Source of the DNA: Brevundimonas sp. UBA5936
GTDB taxonomy: Bacteria > Pseudomonadota > Alphaproteobacteria > Caulobacterales > Caulobacteraceae
DNA length: 11,961 nucleotides
Assembly (NCBI GenBank): GCA_002430835.1
Contig: DJDA01000034.1
Span: forward strand, 1-11,961
Direction of reading: 5' to 3'
A program made the translations under genes and the position numbers. The stretch's first letter is position 1. Each line of letters opens with the position of its first letter. The notes beneath the pieces were generated by a model. That model was given only the letters and a program-made list of their open reading frames with translations. It ran no database searches and was not told the DNA's origin. This document shows, piece after piece, positions 1-8,710 of the stretch.

Positions 1-497
1 GGGATCGTCCGGGCGCGGCGCCCGAGGCGGCTTCGGAAGCGACGCCGGATCTCAGCGGCGGCCCTGCGGCGGCGCCCCAGGCGGTCAGCCCGGCGCCGGA
101 CGCCGCTCGGACGCTGCCCGCCGTTGATGAAGCGGCGGCGCGCGCCTTCGTCCGCGAGGAAGGCTCGACGCTGGAGGTGCTGACGTTCGAGCGGGTCGGC
201 TCGGTGACGAAGGAGGGGGCGGTGAAGGGCTATGCGGCGCCGGTGTACGCCGTGCCCGTGGCGTCGGGCCAGACGCTGAAGGTCGCCTTCAAGCCGTCGA
301 ACGCCAACCTGTATTTCAACATCAGCGACGCGGCCGACCAGGGCGGCGCCGCTGTGTTCCGGGGCGAGGTCGACGGTCAGACGGCCGAACTGAAAGCGTC
401 CAAGGACACGACTTACGTCATCACCCCGTTCCAGCCTCGCGCCACGGCGCGGCGGGGATCGGAGGGCGGCTACAGCCTGACGGTCAGCCGGAACTGA
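1..497 (+). CDS. 3' end of a probable exported protein with a C-terminal beta-rich domain
   Basis: The reading frame is open to the left edge (first full codon at 3) and ends with TGA at 495-497, so only the last 164 residues are visible. The first 40 or so are rich in Ala and Pro and look like a flexible linker. From about residue 55 the sequence alternates hydrophobic and polar residues, with segments such as YAVPVASGQTLKVAF and ending in GGYSLTVSRN. This resembles small periplasmic beta-sandwich modules of the pre-peptidase C-terminal (PPC) type, but I cannot assign it to a family. A GTG at 177 could be mistaken for the start, but the frame continues upstream with the same composition, so the true start is outside the window. 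It converges on the lipoprotein gene and shares a terminator with it. Function unknown; an envelope location is an inference. Confidence 0.75.
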   Translation, partial: DRPGAAPEAASEATPDLSGGPAAAPQAVSPAPDAARTLPAVDEAAARAFVREEGSTLEVLTFERVGSVTKEGAVKGYAAPVYAVPVASGQTLKVAFKPSNANLYFNISDAADQGGAAVFRGEVDGQTAELKASKDTTYVITPFQPRATARRGSEGGYSLTVSRN

Positions 498-514
498 GCC
501 AGGGCATGAAGACG

Positions 515-547
515 AAGGGCGGCGGAGGCCAACTCCGCCGCCCTTTT
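515..547 (+). terminator. Rho-independent terminator between convergent genes
   Basis: A perfect GC-rich stem of about 13 bp pairs 515-527 with 533-545 around a 5-base loop and runs into TTTT at 544-547. It starts 18 bases after the stop of the rightward gene and ends 7 bases before the stop codon of the leftward lipoprotein gene. It clearly suits the rightward gene. For the leftward transcript the hairpin is the same, but the trailing T-run is poor, so bidirectional use is possible but less certain. Confidence 0.85.
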
Positions 548-553
548 CGCTGG

Positions 554-1207
554 CTAGGGCAGGGCGTTCAGGCGCATGGCCGACAGATAGGGCTGATAGG
601 CCGCGCGAGCGGCCGCCGCGCCGGACAGATGGTCCTGTTCGATGTGGATGGTCAGGCCGTAGCGGTCCTTCAATACGCTGATCAGAGAATCGACGTCGCC
701 GCCTGAATCCATGGACTCGATGCCGATGACGGCGACTTCGCCGGTCGGGCCGTCCATGACGACGGACAGGTAGTTCTCGCCGCCGATCGAGGCGAGGGCT
801 GTCGGGGAGGACAGGGCCAGCTCGCGTCCGCCCTTGGTTATCTCGACGGCGGCGACGGCGCTCTTGTAGGCGGTCTCTTGAGCGCCGGCGATGAGGCCGG
901 ACAGGGGACCGCTTTCCTCGGGAACCGGCGCCTTGGAATCGATCAGCAGGATTTCGGTGCTGGTCCCCGGCTCGCCATAGGTCATGGAGACGGAGAAGGC
1001 CTGGCAGTCGATCTCGGTCAGCGGCTTGCCGGCGATGGTCTGGGCTGTCGGCATGGCGGCCAGCAGGGGATGGTTCTCGCACTCGGGCGGCAGGGCGACC
1101 TTGGACGCGGCGGCTTCGGCCTGGGGCGGGGCCTCAGGGTTGGAGCAGGCGGCGGTCAGGGCGGCGACGGACGCCAGGGTCAAGGCGACGGCGAGGTGGC
1201 GAAACAA
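554..1207 (-). CDS. small hypothetical lipoprotein
   Basis: The gene encodes 217 residues and I do not recognise the family. The N-terminus has a short basic start (MFRH), a hydrophobic stretch and a lipobox-like LTAAC ending at Cys21. That suggests signal peptidase II cleavage and lipid attachment, although Thr rather than Leu sits at the -3 position. A Pro/Ala/Glu-rich spacer follows. The rest is a soluble domain with two further cysteines (C43, C68) that could form a disulfide. The start is TTG at 1205-1207. It is supported by GGGAG at 1217-1221 (read on the minus strand) nine bases upstream, and no ATG lies near the signal peptide. The gene stands alone: it is convergent with the left-edge gene and lies 114 bases downstream of the response regulator on the same strand. 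Function unknown. Confidence 0.8.
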   Translation of the reverse strand: MFRHLAVALTLASVAALTAACSNPEAPPQAEAAASKVALPPECENHPLLAAMPTAQTIAGKPLTEIDCQAFSVSMTYGEPGTSTEILLIDSKAPVPEESGPLSGLIAGAQETAYKSAVAAVEITKGGRELALSSPTALASIGGENYLSVVMDGPTGEVAVIGIESMDSGGDVDSLISVLKDRYGLTIHIEQDHLSGAAAARAAYQPYLSAMRLNALP

Positions 1208-1216
1208 GAGGGGCGG

Positions 1217-1224
1217 CTCCCTTT
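1217..1224 (-). promoter_or_regulatory. ribosome binding site deciding a TTG start
   Basis: On the minus strand this reads AAAGGGAG, a good match to the anti-Shine-Dalgarno sequence. It lies nine bases before TTG at 1207-1205, which opens a typical lipoprotein signal peptide. It is the main reason for accepting the non-ATG start. Confidence 0.6.
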
Positions 1225-1321
1225 CGTGAACAGAACGCAGGGAAGGTGTGGCCCGTAGAGTTCGCCTTTGAAACCCCGAACGGAAACGACGGCCCTGTTT
1301 CGGGCGGCGTCCGGGCCTTCT

Positions 1322-2791
<1,470 letters not shown>

Positions 2792-2906
2792 TGGAGCACA
2801 CCCTTCAACATCACCATCGAACGGCCGTCCTCATTGGTTCGGGACTGGCTCGTTTCGACACAACCCTAGAACGGAGGGAATGAAGATCGGGTTTCGGAGA
2901 CCTGAG

Positions 2907-4703
2907 TCAGGGGTTAACGGCGACGGGTGTTGGACAGACGGCTTCCGGTTGCAGCCGCCCGGTCACGGCGCCCATGTTCAAGTCCGGCCAGGGCGAAGCG
3001 ACGGCCTTGAGATCGGGATGCTTGAGCGCCTCGCGCAGGTCGCGGCCGGCGGGGCCGGGGCAATGCGGAACGTGATAGTCGCCCTGATGAATCCAGCGGC
3101 CCTCGGCGTCCTGTGCGAACAGGGCGATGTTGTAGGCGGTCGCCAGCAGGATCTCATCGCGGCCGTCGCCGTTCAGGTCGCGCTGTGCGGCGAGGCAGTT
3201 GTCGTCGCGGCCGCAGGCGAAGCGCGGGTCGCCGGTCGTCGTCGGAGCCAGGAAGGCGGCGGGCAGGGGCTTGTTCGCCGGCCACGGGGCGATGACCGGC
3301 TGGCGCGGAGGCGTGCCGACCTCGACCAGATCATAGCGCGAGGTCGAGGTCTGGGCCGCCTTGGCGCGGCGGGCGATCTCGGCGTCGGAAGATTTCGCCA
3401 GCTCGGCCAGGGCCGCGCGCCCGGTCTTGCCCGCGCCGAAGCGCAGGAAGGCGTAGTCGAACTGGGCCGCGCTGACGGCGCCGCGCTTGAGCCGGGCCAT
3501 CTGATCGTTGACGGACAGGCGGGCCGGGTCGGCCAGGGGGCTGAACAGGGCCAGGATGACCAGCACCGTCAGGACGGCGGCCAGGACGTTGGTGCGCTCC
3601 AGCGGCTTCATCCAGGCGGTCTTGCGCCACAGGGGCGACAGGGCGGCCCAGCCGTATCCGGCGGCGTAGAGGACGCCGACCAGGGCGCAGGCCGAGGCGA
3701 TGATGCGGTCGGGCGTCAGGCCGTGCTGGCCGATGCGAAGGCTCAGGCCCCAGACGGCGATCAGGATCAGCGGCGTCAGCAGCACCGAGGCGACCCGCAC
3801 CGCCAGGCGCAGGGCGGCGGGCGGCAGATTATCCTCGCGCCCGTCCTGATAGGCGGTGTTGATCAGGACGATCAGGGCGGCGGCGGCCGACAGAACAAGA
3901 GCCGTGGCGCTGCCCGTCTTCCACAATCCATCAAGCCCGGTGAAGGGCAGGGCGGCCAGAAATCCCGCCACCAGCACGGTGATGACCAGCAGCAGCCACG
4001 ACAGCAGCATCAGCGCCACCGTCCGCACCCCCCGGATCAGCGCGCCGCGCACATCGGTCAACTGCACCGCCACGGCGAAGACCAGACAGGTGACGGGGAT
4101 GGAGAACCACTCCTTGCCCAGCAGTTCGCTCAGGAAGTTGAGGCCGATGACGCGGAACAGGGCCGCGCCCAGGAACAGCAGCAGCCAGAAGGCGCCGGTA
4201 AAGCCCAGCGACAGCACCAGCTGCACGCCCGCCTTCCACGCGGTGTCGAAGTAGTCGTCGTAGTCGGCGATCCAGCGCCGCCCTTCGACCGCCGGAACGA
4301 TCAGGTGATGGGCGATGAACAGAGCCGCCGCCGCGAAGGCCACGACCGGAAAACGCAGATAGGGCGGGCGGAAGTAGTCGCTCGCCTGTTGGGCCGCGTC
4401 GTGCCAGCCCAGCAGCGCCAGAACCGCCGCCGCCACCGCGCCCCACAGCGCCAGCGTCTTCCATCCCATCCGCCCGACGCCCGCCAGCAGCATGATCGGC
4501 GCGAACGTCGCGGCCAGCACCAGGGCGGCGTAAAGCGAAGGCTGGGTCGCGGGCCAGGCCAGGGCCGTGGTGTCCGACGCCGAGCGATACAGCAGATAGA
4601 GAACCAGCCCCTGGATCAGGCCGATCCCGATGCGGAAGGCGGAGAGCCCGCGCGCGCCTTCCAGCGAGGCGCGGCCGGTGGGATCGGGGGCGGTATGGGT
4701 CAT
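2907..4703 (-). CDS. DUF4153-family polytopic membrane protein
   Basis: The protein has 598 residues. About eleven hydrophobic helices fill residues 22-390, including the segment IAVWGLSLRIGQHGLTPDR, which is typical of DUF4153 proteins. The last 200 or so residues are soluble. They include D509-L-N-G-D-G-R-D-E517, a DxNxDG pattern of the kind seen in FG-GAP, dockerin or EF-hand calcium loops, and several cysteines. The family's biochemical role is not established. I chose ATG at 4701-4703 because residues upstream of it are low-complexity and polar, and the hydrophobic part begins normally after it. No convincing Shine-Dalgarno sequence precedes this ATG, and the frame stays open to 4817, so a longer form cannot be excluded. 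The gene is divergent from the peptidase gene and lies 115 bases upstream of the response regulator on the same strand. Confidence 0.82.
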   Translation of the reverse strand: MTHTAPDPTGRASLEGARGLSAFRIGIGLIQGLVLYLLYRSASDTTALAWPATQPSLYAALVLAATFAPIMLLAGVGRMGWKTLALWGAVAAAVLALLGWHDAAQQASDYFRPPYLRFPVVAFAAAALFIAHHLIVPAVEGRRWIADYDDYFDTAWKAGVQLVLSLGFTGAFWLLLFLGAALFRVIGLNFLSELLGKEWFSIPVTCLVFAVAVQLTDVRGALIRGVRTVALMLLSWLLLVITVLVAGFLAALPFTGLDGLWKTGSATALVLSAAAALIVLINTAYQDGREDNLPPAALRLAVRVASVLLTPLILIAVWGLSLRIGQHGLTPDRIIASACALVGVLYAAGYGWAALSPLWRKTAWMKPLERTNVLAAVLTVLVILALFSPLADPARLSVNDQMARLKRGAVSAAQFDYAFLRFGAGKTGRAALAELAKSSDAEIARRAKAAQTSTSRYDLVEVGTPPRQPVIAPWPANKPLPAAFLAPTTTGDPRFACGRDDNCLAAQRDLNGDGRDEILLATAYNIALFAQDAEGRWIHQGDYHVPHCPGPAGRDLREALKHPDLKAVASPWPDLNMGAVTGRLQPEAVCPTPVAVNP

Positions 4704-4825
4704 ATTTGAACAGTGCTCGATTTTGAGAGCGAAGGGAAGACGCTTTTCATCGTCCTGGCTTGAGGCTGACCTGCTGAAAGAAGGGCGGCTTGCATCGCGT
4801 CCTTCGCCTCCCCACAACCAAGGGC

Positions 4826-6613
4826 ATGAACGCGCCCGTCAAACCAACCGAATTCGCCGACGCCCCGCTGTGGGATCTGTCCGACCTCTACGCCTCGCGC
4901 GAGGATGCGCGCATCGCCGCCGATCTGGAGCGAGCCAGGAGGCTGGTGGAGCGGATGAACGCCTGGCAGGGGCGGCTGGCCGCGCTGTCGGGCGCCGAAC
5001 TGGGCCAGGCGCTGGACGAGGCGATCGGGCTTTATGAGCAGGCGGCGGACGTGATGGGGGCCTTGGGCGCCTACGCCTTCCTCGCCGCCTCGACCAACCG
5101 CGAGGACGCGGCGGCGCAGGGGTTTGAGGCCGATGTCCGCGAGAAGCTGACCGTCATCGCCACCCCGACCGTCTGGCTGACGCTGGAGATCAATGCGCTG
5201 GACGAGGCGGCGGTTGAGGCGGCGCTGACGGCCCATGCGTCCGCCGCGCGCTGGGCGCCGTGGCTGCGCCGGGTGCGGGCGATGAAGCCGCATGAACTGT
5301 CGGCTGAGCTGGAGACCTTCATCGCCGAGCGCGGGCCGATTCAGGCCCAGTGGCCGCGTCTGTTCGACGAGACCCTGGCCGTGCTGCGCGCGCCGGTCGG
5401 GGATGAAGAACTGACCCTGGCCGAGGGGCTGAACCGCCTCAGCGACGCGGACGGCGCCAAGCGTCAGGCGGCGGGCGAGGGCCTGTCGACGGCCTTTTCC
5501 GGCATCGCCCGGACCATGGCGATGGTGCTGAACACCGTCGCCGCCGAAAAGGCACTGGAGGATCGCAAGCGCGGCTTCAAACGCCCCGCCGACAGCCGTC
5601 ATCTGGGCAATGAGGTCGACGGCGAGAGCGTGGGCGCCATGGCTGAGGCCGTCGCCGAAGCCTATCCGCGTCTGGCGCATCGCTATTATGCGTTGAAGGC
5701 CAAGGCGATGGGCAAGGATCGGCTGGCCCACTGGGACCGCAACGCCCCGATCGAGGCGGCGGCGTCGCGCGCCTATGACTGGGCGGGCGGGCGCGAGGTG
5801 GTGCTGTCCAGCTTTGCTGACCTGGGCGGGGACTTCGCCGAGCGGGCGGGCTGGTTCTTCGACCGGCCGTGGATCGACGCGCGGGCGCGGGCGGGCAAGC
5901 AGTCCGGCGCCTATGCTCACCCGGTGACGGCGGATCGGCACCCTTACGTCTTCCTGAACTGGATGGGCGAGCGGCGCGACGTGCTGACTCTGGCGCATGA
6001 GCTGGGGCACGGGGTGCACCAGACGCTGGCGGCGGGGCAGGGGTCGCTGCTGGCCGACACGCCTCTGACCCTGGCCGAGACGGCGTCGATCTTCGCCGAG
6101 GGGCTGACCTTCGACCGCCTGCTGGCCGAGGCGACGCCGGACGAACAGCGCGCCCTGCTGGCGGGCCGGATCGAGGACGGGCTGAACACGGTGGTCCGCC
6201 AGATCGCCTTCCACCGCTTCGAAACACGCTTCCACGACGAGCGGGCGGCGGGCGAGGTTCCGGTCGAGCGCATCCGCGACATCTGGATGGAGGAGCTGGG
6301 CGCCAGCCTCGGCCCGTCGGTCGACCTGACCGGCTATGAAGACTGGTGGGCCTACGTCAGCCATTTCGTCCACGCGCCTTTCTATGTCTACGCCTATGCG
6401 TTCGGCGACCTGCTGGTCGCGGCGCTGATGGAGACGCGGGCCAAGGATCCGGCGGCCTTCACGCCCCTGTATCGCGAGCTGCTGTCGGGCGGCGGGGCGC
6501 GGACCTATGTCGAGGCGCTGAAGCCGTTCGGCCTGAACCCGCGCGACCCGGCCTTCTGGACCATCGGCACCAAGCGGCTGGAAGGCCTGATCGACCGCTT
6601 CGAGGCGCTCTGA
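4826..6613 (+). CDS. pepF: M3-family oligoendopeptidase F
   Basis: A zinc metallopeptidase of 595 residues that cleaves short peptides in the cytoplasm, probably in peptide recycling. The N-terminal part (about 1-200) matches the helical oligopeptidase F lobe, beginning with the characteristic PLWDLSDLY. The catalytic half carries the zinc motif H391-E-L-G-H395 inside LTLAHELGHGVHQ, with E392 as catalytic base and E418 of ETASIFAE as the likely third zinc ligand. The C-terminal FVHAPFYVYAYAFGDLL segment is also typical of the family. Length is normal and there is no signal peptide. The start is ambiguous. ATG at 4826 gives the usual N-terminus but has AAGGG only one base upstream. An in-frame TTG at 4790 has AAGAAGGG four bases upstream and would add 12 residues. 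It is divergently transcribed from the DUF4153 gene. Confidence 0.93.
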   Translation: MNAPVKPTEFADAPLWDLSDLYASREDARIAADLERARRLVERMNAWQGRLAALSGAELGQALDEAIGLYEQAADVMGALGAYAFLAASTNREDAAAQGFEADVREKLTVIATPTVWLTLEINALDEAAVEAALTAHASAARWAPWLRRVRAMKPHELSAELETFIAERGPIQAQWPRLFDETLAVLRAPVGDEELTLAEGLNRLSDADGAKRQAAGEGLSTAFSGIARTMAMVLNTVAAEKALEDRKRGFKRPADSRHLGNEVDGESVGAMAEAVAEAYPRLAHRYYALKAKAMGKDRLAHWDRNAPIEAAASRAYDWAGGREVVLSSFADLGGDFAERAGWFFDRPWIDARARAGKQSGAYAHPVTADRHPYVFLNWMGERRDVLTLAHELGHGVHQTLAAGQGSLLADTPLTLAETASIFAEGLTFDRLLAEATPDEQRALLAGRIEDGLNTVVRQIAFHRFETRFHDERAAGEVPVERIRDIWMEELGASLGPSVDLTGYEDWWAYVSHFVHAPFYVYAYAFGDLLVAALMETRAKDPAAFTPLYRELLSGGGARTYVEALKPFGLNPRDPAFWTIGTKRLEGLIDRFEAL

Positions 6614-6616
6614 TTT

Positions 6617-6679
6617 CCTTCTCCCCTTGCGGGAGAAGGTGGCAGGCGCAGCCTGACGGGTGAGGGGTGTCGGCGCGAC
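6617..6679 (+). repeat. left arm of a REP-like inverted repeat
   Basis: This arm begins four bases after the pepF stop with a self-complementary hairpin (CCTTCTCCC, loop CTTGC, GGGAGAAGG at 6617-6639). It continues through GTGGC and a variable middle to GTGAGGGGTGT and CGCGAC. By my count it matches the reverse complement of 6717-6779 at 51 of 63 positions, and the mismatches cluster in the middle. Hairpin units of the form 'CTTCTCCC...GGGAGAAGG...GAGGGGTG' are a familiar dispersed intergenic repeat type in alphaproteobacteria. Membership is inferred from pattern, since only this pair is visible here. Confidence 0.8.
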
Positions 6680-6716
6680 GATGAAAGTTTGAGGCGTCGT
6701 TCGCTGCATGGCTTGT

Positions 6717-6779
6717 GTCGCGTTCACACCCCTCATCCGACCGCCTTCGGCGCCCACCTTCTCCCACAAGGGGAGAAGG
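6717..6779 (-). repeat. right arm of the REP-like inverted repeat
   Basis: This arm is the inverted partner of 6617-6679, separated from it by a 37-base spacer (6680-6716). It ends with its own hairpin CCTTCTCCC-ACAAG-GGGAGAAGG at 6757-6779. The head-to-head arrangement resembles BIME composite elements. If transcribed with pepF, the two arms could fold into one long stem and affect read-through or mRNA decay. The downstream hydrolase start lies 46 bases beyond the arm. Confidence 0.8.
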
Positions 6780-6824
6780 GAAAGGGCGTTGACAGGCGCG
6801 CGTACGGCATTGAAGCGTGGCCGC

Positions 6825-8174
6825 ATGAAAATCGCGTCCCGTGTTCTTGTTCTCGCCGCCGTTCTCGCCCTGCCGACGACGGTTTTCGCCCAGGCCGAGG
6901 CTTCGGCCAATCACCGCGCCCTTGCGGCGGGGTATAAGGCGCTGACGGTGTGCAGCGCCGTCCATTCGGCCCGCGCGGCGGGCGCCGAACGGTCGGTCGC
7001 CAGCGTCGAGACCAATGAACTGGTCGGCATCTATCCCGAGCTTCAGGCGCTGATCGGCGACATGAAGGCCGAGCTGGCAGGGAACGCCGTCACTGTCGCC
7101 TGGGATCAGGCCGCGCCTCCGCGCGTCGCGACCTGGACCGACGGGCGCGGCTGCGTCATCGAGCCGATGGGCTATGCGCCGGGCGCCGCGCCTGAACGGG
7201 CCCCGCTGGCGCGTCGGGCCTCGGCGCCCGACATGCCGACCGCGCGGCCCAGGGGGAACGCCCGCGCGCTGGAGGCCGCTGTCGGCCGCGCCTTCGATCA
7301 GGGATTCGGCGAGGGAACCAACACCACCGGCGTCGTGGTCATGCAGGGCGGCAAGCGGGTGGCGGAACGCTATGCGCCTGACTTCGGCCCGAACACGCCC
7401 CAGCGCACCTGGTCGGTGGCCAAGAGCCTGGCCGGAACCGTCATCGGCGCGGCGGTCCAGCGCGGCGAGCTGGATGTGAAGGCGCCCGCCGCCATCGCCA
7501 ACTGGCGCACGCCCGGCGATCCGCGCGCGGCCATCACGGTCGACGCCCTGATGCGGATGTCGTCGGGTCTGACCAGCGACACGGCGGGCAATCGCACCGA
7601 CGGCCTCTATTTCGGCGGCGTAGCGGTGGACGAGCAGGCGCCGGGCTGGCCGCTGCTGGCGCCGGTGGGGACGGTCTATCGCTACGCCAACAACGACACC
7701 CTGCTGGCGACCATGGCCGCCGCCCCGACCTTCACCGCCCATCCGCCCGCCGAACTGTTCGATGCGCTGGGCATGACGCACACCTGGGCCGAGACCGACT
7801 GGCGCGGCAACTACATCCTGTCGAGCCAGGTCTGGACCACGGCGCGCGATCTGGCCCGCTTCGGCCAGCTGTATCTGCAGGACGGGGTGTGGGAGGGCGA
7901 GCGCCTCCTGCCCGAAGGCTGGCGCGACTACGTTACCGCCCCGACCGGGCCGCAGCCGCCGACGGGCGACTTCGGCTATGGGGCGACCTTCTGGCTGCTG
8001 AACCGATCCGAGGGCGTGCCCGTCGATGCGTTCGCCGCCTTCGGCAACCGGGGGCAGTATGTGGTGATCGTGCCCAGCCGCCAGGTGGTGATCGTGCGGC
8101 GCGGCGAAGACCCGGCGGGCAAGCCCTTCGACGTCGCCGCCTTCGCGCGTTCGGTGCTGGAAAGCCTCGACTGA
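6825..8174 (+). CDS. exported serine hydrolase, beta-lactamase / NylB-like fold
   Basis: The protein has 449 residues. A Sec signal peptide (MKIASRVLVLAAVLALPTTVFA, likely cut before QAEA) directs it to the periplasm. Residues about 25-150 form an extra N-terminal region with C43 and C110, which could pair. The hydrolase domain (about 155-449) has the nucleophile motif S197-V-A-K200 and the second motif Y287-A-N289. Near the C-terminus GNRGQYVVIVP occupies the place of the KTG/HxG element. That layout fits the beta-lactamase-related PF00144 family (class C enzymes, esterases, 6-aminohexanoate-dimer hydrolase) and does not show that it degrades antibiotics; the substrate cannot be told. ATG at 6825 was chosen because the signal peptide starts there, although the frame is open upstream through the repeat. 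The Shine-Dalgarno sequence is weak (GAAG at 6812-6815). Confidence 0.88.
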   Translation: MKIASRVLVLAAVLALPTTVFAQAEASANHRALAAGYKALTVCSAVHSARAAGAERSVASVETNELVGIYPELQALIGDMKAELAGNAVTVAWDQAAPPRVATWTDGRGCVIEPMGYAPGAAPERAPLARRASAPDMPTARPRGNARALEAAVGRAFDQGFGEGTNTTGVVVMQGGKRVAERYAPDFGPNTPQRTWSVAKSLAGTVIGAAVQRGELDVKAPAAIANWRTPGDPRAAITVDALMRMSSGLTSDTAGNRTDGLYFGGVAVDEQAPGWPLLAPVGTVYRYANNDTLLATMAAAPTFTAHPPAELFDALGMTHTWAETDWRGNYILSSQVWTTARDLARFGQLYLQDGVWEGERLLPEGWRDYVTAPTGPQPPTGDFGYGATFWLLNRSEGVPVDAFAAFGNRGQYVVIVPSRQVVIVRRGEDPAGKPFDVAAFARSVLESLD

Positions 8175-8196
8175 GGCGCCCTTGACCCTGACGGGC

Positions 8197-8224
8197 TTGA
8201 GCCGCGCGCAGGCCTCGCTATAAG
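8197..8224 (+). promoter_or_regulatory. candidate promoter of the oxidase subunit IV gene
   Basis: TTGAGC at 8197-8202 and TATAAG at 8219-8224 are separated by 16 bases, close to the housekeeping sigma consensus. The -10 is extended to GCTATAAG, as in many alphaproteobacterial promoters. Transcription would begin near 8231, about 30 bases before the ATG at 8261. A second TTGACC lies at 8182-8187, too far from this -10 to pair with it. Confidence 0.5.
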
Positions 8225-8260
8225 AGCCGTCGAAATCTCGACTCTTTTTTTGGATGCCCC

Positions 8261-8506
8261 ATGGCCGACCAGCACGCTGAAGCGACCGCCCCCCACGTCC
8301 ACGGGGATATGAACATCTCGGAACAGGCCTGGACCTGGAGCCTGTTCATGGGCCTGACCAAGTGGCTGTCGCTGGCCACGGCCGTGCTGATCCTGTTCCT
8401 GACGGTGTGGTTCGCCGTCGGCGCCGGCTTCGTTCCCGCCTTCATCAGCGGTGTGGTGCTGTCGGTGGCGGGCTACTTCATGCTGAAGAGCAAGAAGGCG
8501 CACTAA
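8261..8506 (+). CDS. aa3-type cytochrome c oxidase subunit IV
   Basis: An 81-residue inner-membrane protein resembling the bacterial aa3 oxidase subunit IV family (COX4_pro_2). It has a short polar N-terminus with several histidines, then HGDMNISEQAWTWSLFMGLTK. Two hydrophobic segments follow (about 36-54 and 57-75), and a basic tail KSKKAH ends the protein. In known alphaproteobacterial oxidases this small subunit packs against the catalytic core and is not needed for catalysis itself. ATG at 8261 follows GGA at 8252-8254, a weak ribosome binding site. The gene has its own promoter candidate and a strong terminator, so it appears monocistronic. The main oxidase subunits are not in the window. 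The family call is from motif resemblance in a very short protein. Confidence 0.8.
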   Translation: MADQHAEATAPHVHGDMNISEQAWTWSLFMGLTKWLSLATAVLILFLTVWFAVGAGFVPAFISGVVLSVAGYFMLKSKKAH

Positions 8507-8535
8507 GCGCGGCCTTCCTCTGAACGGACTTCTGC

Positions 8536-8566
8536 AAGGCCCGTCGGCGCGTCCGGCGGGCCTTTT
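8536..8566 (+). terminator. Rho-independent terminator after subunit IV gene
   Basis: A long GC-rich stem pairs 8536-8547 (AAGGCCCG onward) with 8553-8564 around a 5-base loop, with a single G-T wobble, and ends in TTTT at 8563-8566. It lies 30 bases after the subunit IV stop and separates that gene from the pnt operon. Confidence 0.85.
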
Positions 8567-8648
8567 GCCTGCGCGCATGAAACGTGCGGCGTCGGGCCGT
8601 GAGGCGGCGTTGGCGGCAAGAAAATCGCCTCGTCGTGCGGCGACGGCT

Positions 8649-8677
8649 TTGACGACCCTTCGACCTTCAGCCTAACG
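8649..8677 (+). promoter_or_regulatory. candidate promoter of the pnt operon
   Basis: TTGACG at 8649-8654 is followed after 17 bases by CTAACG at 8672-8677, read as GCCTAACG. This is close to the pattern described for Caulobacter housekeeping promoters, TTGACG then GCTA-type after 10-14 bases. It lies between the upstream terminator and the pntAA start, where the operon promoter should be. It would give a leader of roughly 25 bases. Confidence 0.5.
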
Positions 8678-8698
8678 TCGGTTCGACCCTGGGGAGTG

Positions 8699-8704
8699 GG
8701 AGGG
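8699..8704 (+). promoter_or_regulatory. ribosome binding site deciding the pntAA TTG start
   Basis: GGAGGG at 8699-8704 lies six bases before TTG at 8711, ideal spacing. The competing in-frame GTG at 8696 overlaps this purine run and would lack a properly spaced site of its own. Confidence 0.6.
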
Positions 8705-8710
8705 ATTCGC

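Noticed and set aside
1275..1304. A CCCGAA/TTCGGG hairpin downstream of the response regulator, considered as its terminator.
   Set aside because: The stem is only 6 bp with a long 18-base loop and no clear T-run on the minus strand; too weak to call.
6789..6794. A perfect TTGACA upstream of the serine hydrolase gene, considered as a -35 box.
   Set aside because: No acceptable -10 lies 15-19 bases downstream (GAAGCG is at the 17-base position), so the promoter is not supported.
4700..6910. A 736-codon open frame on the minus strand opposite pepF.
   Set aside because: It is antisense to a gene with clear M3 peptidase motifs. Its product is Arg/Gln/Ala-rich without domains, and such frames arise from strong GC bias at third codon positions.
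6825..8174. Calling the serine hydrolase an antibiotic-resistance beta-lactamase.
   Set aside because: The SxxK and YxN motifs are shared by many PF00144 esterases and amidases, and the third motif is not the class C KTG, so resistance is not supported.
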